Assembly (NCBI GenBank): GCA_015680685.1
Contig: MNCI01011145.1
Coordinates: 239,284-303,283 of the forward strand
DNA from: Gnetum montanum
Taxonomy: Eukaryota > Streptophyta > Gnetopsida > Gnetales > Gnetaceae
Reading direction: 5' to 3'
Length of the DNA stretch: 64,000 nt
In this document: positions 23,696-34,799 of the stretch, piece by piece
Layout: the number at the start of each line of letters is the position of its first letter
How positions within the stretch are numbered: the stretch's first letter is position 1
The notes under the pieces: model-generated
What the model saw: the letters and a program-made list of their open reading frames with translations, nothing else
Told to the model about the DNA's origin: nothing
Databases searched by the model: none
Position numbers and translations under genes: made by a program

Positions 23696-24190
23696 GCCAA
23701 ACCATTGGTGGAATTAACAAAAAAAGATGCACCATTCAAATGGACCAAGGAATGTGAACGAGCATTTCAAACTCTCAAACAGATGCTTGTGGAAACCCCC
23801 ATTCTACAAGCCCTTGACTGGTCCAGGCCATTCCATATCATGACCGATGCATCTAATTATGTCTTAGGAGCTGTACTGATACAATTAGATGAACAAAAAT
23901 GACCTTATTACATCCACTGTGCCAGTAAGAGTATCATCGGTGCACAACTTAACTACATAACTACAGAAAAGGAATTAATGGCTATAGTATTTGCACTGGA
24001 TAAATTTAGGAACTATGTATTGGGTTACAAAGTATACATCCATACAGATCATAGTGAAATTAGGTTCCTTATGAACAAGCCAACGGTTAGCCCACGTATC
24101 ATACGTTGGTTGGTAATTCTTTAGGAGTTCGATTTAACAATAGTAGACTGCAAAGGCACCAAGAATGTAGTTGCCGATCACCTATCTCGG
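23696..24190 (+). pseudogene. pol: Element A RNase H
   Basis: Open from 23705 to 23902 (ELTKKDAPFKWTKECERAFQ, RPFHIMTDASNYVLGAVL), then broken by a stop at 23900-23902 and readable again through TEKELMAIVFALDKFRNYVLGYKV and HTDHSEIRFLMNK. There is one RNase H domain only, unlike element B. The connection GTKNVVADHLSRL leads into integrase. Confidence 0.85.
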
Positions 24191-25545
24191 TTGTGTTGGA
24201 ACAACAAAGAGGATGAATATGCTATATCTAATCATTTTTCTAATGAAACCCTCTTTGCTGGTGTAGTAAATAATCAACCCATGGAAATAAATTGGTATAG
24301 TAGCATTCTCACTTATCTCACTTCCCAACAAATACCACAGGGTTTGGACTTTAGGAAGAAACAAAAGTTTCTTCACAAAACCAAGTACTTCATGGAAATC
24401 AAGGGACAACTTTATAAAGTCTATCTTGATGGCTTGGTTCTATGGTGTGTGCCCGATCAGGATCAATTAAAAGTTCTCCAGGATGCTCATGAGGGCCCAT
24501 GTGGGGGTCATTATGCTGGAAGACGAATAGCTACTAAGGTCCTGCTTGCAGGATATTATTGGCCAACACTATTTCGGGACACCCATCATTTCGCCCAATC
24601 TTGTGAGTGCTGCCAACATGATGGTGTAATAACTACTAGAATGGAGGGTCTGCAACAATGGATTCAACCTTTAGAACCCTTCGATATCTGGAGAATAGAT
24701 TTTATGAGGCTGATTACACTGATGTCCAATGGAAAAGCATATATAATCGTTGTTGTTAATTACTTAACCAAATGGGCTGAAGCAGCCACTGTAATAGACT
24801 GCACATCATCTACAACTGCACGATTTGTACAACAACAAATCATTAACAGGTTTGGTGTGCCACGTGCACTCATTTTTGATAATGGAACACATTTTACGGG
24901 TGCAACCTTTCGCAAACTAATGCAACGCTTAGGGGATGAGCATAAATTGACCACACCTTACTACCCCCAAGCTAATGGTCAAGTCGAGGTTACTAATAGG
25001 GAGATTACAAGAATATTAACACGAACAATTAGCAAATTTAGGCGAGATTGGAGCACGAAACTAAATGACGCTCTTTGGGCGTATCGTTCCACTTAGAAGC
25101 TCCCTACAGGATATTCTCCCTATGAGCTAGTGTACGGGAAACTTCCAAAACTCCCCATACAGAATGAGCTCCGTACACTGTCCATGGCTTGCGAACTTCA
25201 CCTAGATCTCGACCTAGCACAAAAACAACGGTTAGCAATTTGAACATGTTAGATGAGAATAGATTGGTTGCACTATCGTTAAATGAGTTGCACAAGGCAC
25301 ACAGTAAACAACGTCATGACTTTAGGATCCGAAGGTTTAGGTACCAACTAGGAGATAAGGTCCTTTACTGGAACCCCACGCATGTACCCCAACATACAAA
25401 GTTTCAAACCTTGTGGGAAGGATCTTATATTATTCATACTACCTTCCCCTCTGGAGCCATGATGATATATAAGCTTGATAGCCAGAATAAAAGGTTATTG
25501 GTTAATGTACAACAAACAAAACCTTTTCGTGAATCTGCAACAGCC
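24191..25545 (+). pseudogene. pol: Element A integrase
   Basis: A 301-codon open stretch (24191-25096) holds the HHCC zinc module (HEGPCGGHYAG...SCECCQ) and most of the catalytic core. The first catalytic Asp is Asn (VVVNYLTKW); the second Asp (IFDNGTHF) and the Glu (NGQVEVTNRE) remain. A stop at 25094-25096 replaces a Trp codon, and a short deletion near 25230 shifts the frame. The C-terminal part (25189-25545: KVLYWNPTHVPQHTKF, LWEGSYIIHTTFPSGAM) follows in the new frame. Confidence 0.87.
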
Positions 25546-26988
25546 AGTACAAGTTACACCTCCACCAACGGTCAACCTTGCTCGTTATTTCAGATCTCTT
25601 CCTTTTCACTCAGTCATGGGGGAGATGGCCACCTATGCTGATCATATGGGGCCCTTAGTTCTTTTTTGATTTTTGTTTTACAACGTTTTTGTTTTACACA
25701 TTTTTGTTTTACAAATTTCTTTAACTTTTCTAGTTTTTGTTTTACAACATCGTTATACTTTTTCCATTTGTGTGTGTGTGTGTGTGTGATCCACCATGTA
25801 AGTTTGTCACCCAATATGTGTTCAGACTGATGGCATGAACTATTTTCATATTGATTACTAATATTTGGTTTTTACCTTTAAGTCACAATGTTGATACTAA
25901 GGTATGTTTCTTTTGATAGAATAGGCAATGAGACCACTTCATCCATCCATCCACCAGTTTCTATGGTCTCTCTCGGCTTGGAAATGTACAGTCCCCTTCT
26001 AATAAGAACTTAAATGAATTGGTGACTAGGCATTTCTCAAACTAAGGAAGGACTCAAGGATTGAAAAGGGTGTGACTTCAAGGGAACTTGATGCTTTTGT
26101 GTTGGCATTTCTCTTGGGTGCTTGGATGTTTTCTTCTTGAGTTTTCTTGTTGTTCCGATGTTACCCAACTATCGCAAGCTAAGTCAATAAAAATAAGAAG
26201 TCTTTGCATGGTGTGGTTCTCACGCATAAAAACACATAACACAAAAAGCAAAAAAAAAAAAAAAACAAAGTGAGAATTCAAAGCACACCCCTTAGATGAA
26301 ATAAAACTTGGGCTACAAGCACTGGTTATGGAACCAAAAGTGTTCCCTCTAACTAAGGCCCTTCTCACTTCCCATTCTCTCCTTTGTTTCGTCGAAATGG
26401 TCATGGCTCTTTGGAGATGCATCCTTGTTATCTAAGAGAATGGTTTGGCCGAATGCATTGATGCGAAGTCACTAGATGTGGTTGGTTCAAGGGCGGAGTT
26501 GGAATGAGACTTGTCAAGTCACATTAATCATGCAACACATAAGGGGCTGTACACCACCTTGTTCTTGGGATTCCATTCCATCCTCTTCTCTCCACACTTC
26601 TCTCCATTATTCACTTCATTACTGGTTGTATTATTAGTGTATATATTTTGTTTGATGCATTGTTTTCTTTTTGGTAAATTCTTACGATTAAGACTTTAAC
26701 TCTTGTTCCACATAACATTCTCAGAGCCTACAGACTCTTTAAATGTGGGTTTGTCAAGGCATTAAGGGCATGAGCCTACTTTGGGGAGGATCCACTGACA
26801 TTCCTATTTGGAGCATTAGTTAAATTCTTTCCCTTAACATTTTGCAATTAATTTTATTTTGTTCATTTCCATCTTGACATCCATTTCATCAATGCCATAG
26901 GTGTCCCTTTTTATATATCTTTCTTCCTCCTTTTCTTTCTCCATTCTAATGCTATCGGAGGTTCGTGATTAGTCATGGGGGTACAGGG
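25546..26988 (+). mobile_element. Element A 3' noncoding region, part 1
   Basis: Non-coding, and collinear with 46420-47765 in C and with parts of 59640-62640 in E. It begins with AGTCATGGGGG at 25612-25622, then TTTTGTTTTAC-type repeats (25665-25750) and a (TG)10 run at 25769-25788. A second AGTCATGGGGG lies at 26971-26981, seven bases before the insertion of B. Short ORFs in it are chance. Confidence 0.8.
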
Positions 26989-28674
26989 TGAAACACCACA
27001 AAATTTTGGCCTAGCACTTTTAGACAAGAATCAAGCTAAGTCATGCTGCTGCCCAACATGATTACAACATGACAAAACTTGAGAGCCTCTAAAACATCAT
27101 GAAATGACATACAATGAAGTGAGCAATGGAGCAAGCAAGGTTCCCTCAAGGCCCACAGGCGACTGCACCAAATTTCGGCATCTAGAATCAAAATTTTTGG
27201 GCTCAAAATGCTTGGTTTTGGCTAAGTATAAGTTGGCTACATTTTTAGATGCTGCTCAGCGTAAGGCTTAGCGTCACCAACTTTTGGAGCCCCGAAAATG
27301 AGCCAAAATAGGCCAAACTCAAGCACAGGGACCCCCCATGACCTTCACCAAGGTCCCCAATAGGTCCCAGCCTCCATAAAATCAAGATTTGGGCCTCAAA
27401 TATGCCACTTTGGCTTGGTGACGCTGGGGTTACTTTTCTTACATTGCTCAGCGTCACCAATTTTGGAGCCCCGAAACAAAGCCAAAACAACATCCAAATC
27501 AACCCAAATTTGGCACACAGAACCCTCATGACCCATATCATGCAGATCCACTTTGAAAATTGGTCTCACAGATCAGAAACGGGCTCAAAATGCACTATTT
27601 TTAGGTCATATGCTATTAGTGACGCTGACACTGATGCTGATGCTGACGCTGACGCTGACGTTGACACTGACATTGACGTTGACGCTGATGTTGATGCTGA
27701 CACTAATGCTGACGTTGACACTAACACTAGCACTAGTGTTGATGCTGACGTTGGCATTAGATGCTGACGCTGACGCTAGAATAGGCTGCGCACACATCAG
27801 AGCCAGATCCACGCACGTTGGAGGCCTTGGCGGAGCAAGAACAACACAGATTTGCAGATCCGAAGGCTAGACATCTAGATCCACTCTTGTACTTTAACAT
27901 TCTTTGTACATTTTGCATTTTTTTAGCGTATCAAGCTCTTATGCTGTGGATTACACATGTAAGTGTAAGAGATCTTGGTCACGCTGCATGTTGTACGTTG
28001 TAACATTTTGTGCATCCGGTCAACGCACACACCTGTCACCCGATCTGAAGTTTTCTTATCCTGCAGCCACTGATCTTCTCTTAGATCTAAATCTCACACC
28101 TAAGATTGTATAAATCTCCTATTTTTTTAGTAGATCGGGGTTCGAAAAATTTGAATCTCACACATATAGGAAATCTAGGCATCAATCGCATACGCTGGGC
28201 TTCATACAGACTTGGACGCCATACACCTACAACCCAAAAACCTGCATATTCCTAGCATCTGCTCTCATCCATTGGGGCTAAACGTCTACCTTGTGACCAC
28301 TCTACAACTGCGTTTTGACCGGTGCACATTTTAATTGTTTATTAATATGAACAGTTTGCATTATTGCCCAGATTCTGGCAGTTTACATTATTTTTCCTGT
28401 TACGATTTTTCCTATTTTCATTGTTTAAATAATTTACATTCATTTCCATTTGTTTACATTCAGTATTTGCGTTTGTTTACGTATAACCGAACACATCACA
28501 ATTGCTTACGTTTGGGGAAGTCCTCGTTTGATCCACATGCAGACCATTCAAGGCACTCTGCCTTCGTTGTTTTTCTAGCAGGCCCTCGGGCAAAGGTAGG
28601 GTCTTACTGTTTCATCTGTAAATCTCTCGGTGTTTGTTCATTCTAGCCTCTCACCGACGATTTCGGATGGTACA
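26989..28674 (+). repeat. 5' LTR of element B
   Basis: Starts TGAAACACC and ends GATGGTACA. It contains module-like blocks around 27190-27605 with the word GCTCAGCG...CTTAGCGTCACC, then a GACGCT/GATGCT hexamer array at 27618-27777. A cluster of GTTTACATT-type words lies at 28380-28500. The end segment CACCGACGATTT is shared with both solo LTRs at 54138 and 60441. Confidence 0.93.
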
Positions 28675-28680
28675 GTAAAA

Positions 28681-28698
28681 TGGCGCTAGAAGGAGGGT
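28681..28698 (+). other. Primer binding site of element B
   Basis: TGGCGCTAGAAGGAGGGT, six bases after the LTR, begins with TGG, the complement of the tRNA CCA end, as a primer site should. It differs clearly from the tRNA-Asp-type site of A and C. I do not assign the tRNA. Confidence 0.65.
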
Positions 28699-28732
28699 CA
28701 TTTTTCTCCTAGATCCACGTCTTTCTATCTCA

Positions 28733-28984
28733 GATCTACCCTCTATGATTACATATCTACGCCCTGTGACTGTAGATCTGCACCCTATCACTACAGATCT
28801 GTGCCCTGTCACTGCAGATCTGCATCCTGTGATTGCAGATCTACGCCCTGTGAATGCAGATTTGCACCCTGTCACCGTAGATCTGCATCCTATGACTGCA
28901 GATCTACGCCCTGTGACTGTAGATCTATGTCCCGTTCCACCAGATCTATGCTCAAACATTACAGATTTGCATTTTGCTTTCTCA
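28733..28984 (+). repeat. 21-bp tandem repeats in the leader of element B
   Basis: Twelve head-to-tail units with start points exactly every 21 bases (28733, 28754, 28775 ... 28964). Each begins GATCT or a near variant and carries a CCCTGTGACTG-like core. Because the period is a multiple of three, three frames stay open across it and give 7-residue repeats (for example DLRPVTV). I read these as by-products, not as a protein. Confidence 0.9.
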
Positions 28985-29169
28985 GATTTTGCGCCACATC
29001 CAACGTCCACACATAGCTGTGATTGTCAACATTTCTACGCTGCCCCGTTCCCATCGTTTAGGTGCTGTTTCCTACTCATAAATCCTATTATCTAGTTCAA
29101 ACGCCATTTCAGAATTTTCCAGACACGTCCCTGCTTGAATCACAGTGTCCAACACTTAGTTTTCTTACC

Positions 29170-29670
29170 CAGATGTTGGTCAAGTTGACATTTGGTCACG
29201 CTGACGTTTGGTCAAGCTGACACTCCTTTGTATGTTGTTCAAGATTTTAGCCATGTTCTCTCTCTTCGACACTTAGCCATATCTTCTCATTTACACACGT
29301 TGACGTTGGTCAAGCTGACATTTGGTCACACTGATGTTTGGTCACGCTGACGTTTGGTCAAGTTGACGTTTGGTCAAGCTGATGTTTGGTCACGCTGACA
29401 TTGGTCAAGCTGACGTTTTCTTCTTGAATGTTGCATCCAACACTTAGTTTTCATACCCAGACGTTGGTCACATTGACGTTAGTCAAGCTGACATTTTCTT
29501 CTCAGACGCTGCGTCCAACACTTAGTTTTCATACCTAGACATTGGTCACACTGACGTTGGTCAAGCTGACATTTGGTCAAGCTGACGTTTGGTCATGTTG
29601 ACATTTGGTCAAGCTGACATTTGGTCAAGTTGACATTTGGTCAAGCTGACATTTGGTCAAGCTGACACTC
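29170..29670 (+). repeat. GGTCAAGCTGACGTTT repeats in the leader of element B
   Basis: About 19 copies of GGTCA occur in four clusters (29175-29221, 29303-29417, 29462-29492, 29540-29667), mostly with a 15- to 16-bp period. Twelve read GGTCAA, which is TTGACC on the other strand, the core recognised by WRKY factors. Many are followed by TGACGT or TGACAT; TGACG is the core of TGA-type bZIP sites. Between clusters is a repeated CCAACACTTAGTTTTC segment. Confidence 0.85.
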
Positions 29671-29740
29671 CTTCGTACGCTATTCAACACTTAGCCATAT
29701 TTTCTCTCTTTGAAACTTAGCCATTTATTTTCTTTCACTT

Positions 29741-32700
29741 ATGCTGTTACATCTAGACACTTTGACAATGGACCCTGTGCGCACCAACACCACCGCCATG
29801 CTCGTTACCAACTTTGGTACCACAATCTCAAGTCTCGTCACCGCCGCTGAGTCCATAGTTGTCCTTGGCATGATGAATCCTCAGGGGCCATCTCACAGGT
29901 CATTGAGACTACAAGGTATGGATCCCACGTTCACCATCTTAACGCCTGAACAATATAGCTTTATTTGCATTAAAATCCAAGCTAACCTTGCCATTGACCA
30001 AGCTGAACTAGACGCAAAGAGACACTATGAGATCATCAACAATGGAGGTCACGAATTTGTTCCCACCCCCTACGACATCATCCCACTCTCTGAATACCAC
30101 CATGAACTCCTATCCCAACTCCTCATGGATAGGAACCAAACCTCACATCAACCTGCCATAGAGCCTCAAAACGAAGATGAGGAAGATAATTTTGCAGCTC
30201 AATCCAAGCATGCAGATTCGTATCATTCTCTCAGTCCGCATACTTATGCAAATCCATTATTTCACCCTTTCACGGGGGAGACCATGTCCCTCCGTTCATT
30301 TAAAACCACTCAAGCACATGTGCCCCAATAGGAAATGCCCACTCTTATTTCCACTCTCCCTATGACCAATGCTCAATTCAACGTACCCATCCCCACTATT
30401 CCTCCGGTCAGCACATTATCCCCTCTCCTACAAGTACAACCCCAACAACCCCCCTCTCAAACTAATGTAGGAGCAAATTTCCAACCCCAAGTAATTGGGA
30501 TGCCATCTGTGATACTCGCTTCCACATCTGCACTCTTTATCCCATGAGTGAAAGTTCATACCATACCCTTAGCTCCTCCGATACAACACCAGGTACAAAG
30601 TTTTCCTTCACAATCCACAATTGGCCAATGGCCCGCCCGTGTTGCTCAACAACAACAACAACAACCTACACCTTACAGCATGCCACCCCTAGTAGCACAC
30701 ACTGTAAACATTCCACAAGTGCAACCTTCGACCACTCAACTTTCTTCTTTCCTGCCCACTGTACAATAATCTAACTTGCATACTACACAACATAACCAAC
30801 CTCCCACTTCACCTAGTGACCAAGACTGGGCTAAAGCTAAAAAATGATGCAGGAACTAGCCGACGAGGTAAAACACCTCAAAACCACTAACAATGAAGAG
30901 CTTAAAGTATTAGACTTCTACCAAGACGATCCTATTAGCTCTTCGGTCTCGCCACTAACCTTACCCAAAGGAGTTTCTTTGCCTCAACTAACCAAATACA
31001 ATGGGGAAGGAGACCCCAACACTCATCTAGTCACATTTAGACTAGCATGCCTGTTGCTTCAGGCTTGGCCCCATGCAATCTTGCGTGTGTTCGCCATGTC
31101 CCTCACTGGAAAAGCATTAGACTAGTACTGAGCCTTGCCTCGCAACTCCATATCCTCTTTGGAGGACCTCTTACACCAGTTCGTTACCAGGTTTAAATAC
31201 AACCTGAAACCTAAAGCAACCTTGGATAGTCTGATACAGGTAAAACAAGCACCCCTTGAAGTTGTACAAAAATTCATTCAAAGATGGAGTGTCGCACTCA
31301 ACGACCTTCATGAGCCAATCCCAGAAACATACCTTCTTATGATTCTTAAGGGAGCCATGAATGATTTTGTCAAATCAAAACTATACTATCTAAATGCATG
31401 CACTCTAAGCCAGGCTTTTGTACAGATTAGAAACATAGAAGAGGCAGCCCAAAATAGCCATGACCCTGCTTACTTAGCCTTTAGAAATCAACACATTAAA
31501 AAAGATAAAGAAAAGGCTAAAGCAACAATAGCAGCAGTAGCGGAGACTCAACCTACCAACGCGGGAGAGCAAGGCAGACCACCTATTGCTCCCGTTAACT
31601 ATGAGAGAACTGCCCCCACACACACACCTGAATCATCTACCATGCAAGCTACTAACACGGGTCATGCATGTACGTTTGAGAGGAAAAACCCTACTCAATA
31701 CACACCACTTCCCATGAAGCCTTCCCAATTGTTAGATCAACTTTTGAAGGTTGGGGCTATTAAACATAAGCAGTTGTCTCTAGCAGTAGCCCAGAGACAC
31801 GACTGATTCTGTGAATTGGCAAAAAACCCAAGCTTGGCAACTCCAAATGAGCCTCATATTCCAAGAGGCTTTAGACTAGATCAATTTTGCAAATACCATC
31901 AATGGAATGGACATGGTATTGATTATTGTTTCACCCTCAAACAAGACATACAACGTATGATTGATAGGGGTGAAATAACATTTGACGATGCCCAACCTAT
32001 TAAACCGCAGAATCAATCTATGGGCGTGTACAAAGATCCCCTTAATACTAAGGAAGTTCCTTACGTTATTAACACGATCCATGTTGGAAATGAGCAAGGT
32101 ATGCCCAGAAAACCTTTCATGATTCATGTTCCTCCTACAACGTCAACATCATCCCCACAATCTTCATACTCCACATACAATCCACCTACACCTACAAAAC
32201 CATTTGTCATTTGTGTACCCCTTGCTAATGCAACCACAAATGTTCAATCGCCTACCTGGCCCACTCCCTTTGTGATCTGAGTACCACCCGCGATTGCAAC
32301 CTCAGACGTACAATTACAAAATTGACCAACCCCCTTCGTAATCAGGGTACCCAAACACCCTGATCTTCAACCTCCTACCCCTCAACTGCAAATCAAACCA
32401 ACCCCATTCGTCATCAGAGTGCCTAAACACCCTGACATACAACCACCTCCAACTGTTCAACTGCAACTCCGACCTACTCCATTCGTAATCCGAGTCCCAA
32501 AACAACCCGATGTTCAAACTCCAACAATTCCCCCACGACCTTCACGAGAACGCCTTGCTGATAGACTCACTAGGGAATGGTTGGAAAAGGAATGTCGAAG
32601 CCTTGAATTGGGGCCACTGAAACCCACTTCCTTTAACGCTGTACCTATGGCTTTGACAACTGACGAGCCAAGCACAAGTCACGAAAGAAAAACATCAGGA

Positions 32701-32838
32701 ATGCCAAATATGGTGAACCCAACCATCACGTTCGACCAAGTGAAAACCACTCCACAAGAGATACAGTTGTTGGGTCCAATGGACCAAGTCTCAATGAGCA
32801 TACCAAACAGTAAAGACTTGGCCAATGCCCTAACTTAG
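29741..32838 (+). pseudogene. gag: Element B gag pseudogene
   Basis: The frame begins at 29741 (a likely start, MDPVRTNTT, just inside it) and runs through Pro/Gln-rich sequence to about 30840. There, an A-run length change shifts it into the frame used from 30844 on. The retrotransposon gag domain is 30844-31500 (LDFYQDDPIS, YNGEGDPNTHLVTFRLAC, LHQFVTRFKYNLKPKATLDSL). A zinc knuckle with the Tat-type form CKYHQWNGHGIDYC lies at about 31885. The tail has repeated TPFVIRVPKQPD-like units (32100-32520). Isolated stops (31126, 32278, 32839 and others) interrupt it. Confidence 0.87.
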
Positions 32839-33786
32839 GTCACACAAGTGCTAAAACAAAAAAATACATCCTTAAGTCTATATGATCTAGTGATGACTTC
32901 TCAGGTACACTGTGAAGCCCTAGTACGAATGCTCACTTCGATCTAGGTTAGTGAAGACCTACCTGCCACTGAACCATCAATTCATGTAGTGATGTCTCCA
33001 CAACAAAGATCAGGTTCGGCATCACTAGGCTTTCATTCTAAAAACATTAAAATAGATGAAAAAATGAGAGAAGTCACCACTGCCCCTATGTTCATAACCA
33101 TTCAAGTAAACCAGTTTAAAATACATAGTGTGCATGTCGACGGGGCAGCCACTAATGTAATACCTTTTCCTTTCATTGAAAAATTATGCCTCACAGAGCA
33201 GATTCACCCAATGGCAACAACGTTCCTAAAGTCCTTTAGTGGGTCACGTGTCGTGGTTAAAGGCACAATCACTTTGGATTTCATAGCAGGGGACCGGTTC
33301 CCCACGTCAGCTGAATTTGTAGTCGTAGACGAGATGCTTGGATTCAACTTGATATTGGGACGATCATGGTTATCCCAATTAAAAGCGGTTTCCTCACCCA
33401 TCCACCAAGAGATTCACTTATCCTATGAAGGTGGTGAAATCATTATACACGGTGATGTGGCTACACCCAACACCTCTACACACATAGGCACAAACCAAGG
33501 CTCAGGGGTTGAATTCGATGAGCCTAAACAAGATGACGCTACTCCTGAGCTTAAACAGGACGCCACACCCATTGAAAACCAAAATGATAACCAATCTCCA
33601 AACTGTGATCCCCCAGAAAATATGGAAGCGTTACAAAATGTGGAAACATCGCAGCTTGCTGACATAGGGGTCATTCCCCCAGACGTCTCATGGTCCGAAT
33701 TGCCTTTTAACATAATTAGCGAAGGAGACGCTGAATATACGATTATACAGACATGTCCAACACACCAAGTCAATCTTCGAAAATGA
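32839..33786 (+). pseudogene. pol: Element B protease domain
   Basis: Same frame as gag from 30844, with an uninterrupted stretch at 32989-33786. The active-site segment is HVDGAATNVIPF near 33135, so the usual D-S/T-G triad reads D-G-A. FNLILGRSWLSQLKA at 33340-33390 is the conserved C-terminal protease motif. It ends in an acidic linker. The shared frame with gag implies a Gag-Pro fusion, usual for Tat elements. Confidence 0.83.
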
Positions 33787-34799
33787 AAGAAGCTATTCAA
33801 CCGTTAAAACTACTATCGTCCAAAATGACGTTAAACTACTATTGTCCGAAAAGACGTCAAAATACCACATGTCCGCAATGAGATAAAACTAGCCACGGTC
33901 AGAAATGGCCAGTTCATTTTAAAACCCCTTGAAATAGTTTAAATCTCTTTCGTTTTCTTCTGGCCCGAAATGGCCTTAAATTAGAATGCCATTGCTAAAG
34001 TCCGTCATAACTTTAAACTGACACGCATTGCCCGAAATGGCCTTAAACTAGAACAAGTCACATTTCCATTCCTTCAAGATTACATTCTTTGTTTGCATGC
34101 ATAGTGGCATCCTTGCTTTACAAATTACTATTCCCCTTACATTTCTTCCATGCTATTATCATTTCAATTACATTCACATTTATATTTACAAACAGTTAAA
34201 ACAACAAAATATATATATATAGAATAAAAATAGCAAAAAAAAAAATCCTTTAAGTTTACACTTCTGTTTGTCAAAAGTTTGGACAAAATTTAAAAATAAA
34301 AAAAATCGAATAACATAAAAACAACAATATATATATATATATATATATCAAGGTATAAATGAATAATTTCAAATGTTTACATTGTATCATACATTTGCTT
34401 TCATACAATCCACAAAATTTCAAACAAAAAAAGAACATAACTAAGCTAACAACAATGACAAGTTGAATTAAACATCAGCGTTAGGAGGGGCTTGATCCCC
34501 AAACTCATCCACATCATTGCGTCCCGCTCCACTAGGGCCACCATCATCATCATCATGTCCCTTCGAAAACAACTAAAACATAAAACCCAAAACACATAGA
34601 ATACATAAAACCTTACTGACACCATACCCAATCCACCACTTTGACAAATTTTCAGTATTCACGTGGACACTTAGACAAATTCGTTTACAGTTGGCATCTA
34701 AACAAATTAGCACTGGGGCCCACAAATATTTTATAAAATACATTGGGGAGGGACTTGGTCCCCAAACTCGCCTCACCTACAATGATCGAACACCTTTTC

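Noticed and set aside
26078-26422. 114-aa minus-strand ORF
   Set aside because: It lies in the 3' noncoding region of A and is not kept open in the collinear segments of C and E.
27566-27812. Overlapping ORFs of Asp-Ala, Leu-Thr and Ser-Val repeats on both strands
   Set aside because: They are translations of the GACGCT hexamer array in an LTR and appear in all frames; the same happens at 43823-44075.
28651-29095. Heptad-repeat proteins on both strands
   Set aside because: They are produced by the 21-bp repeats, are open in several frames, and have no start context or domain; they lie in the leader before gag.
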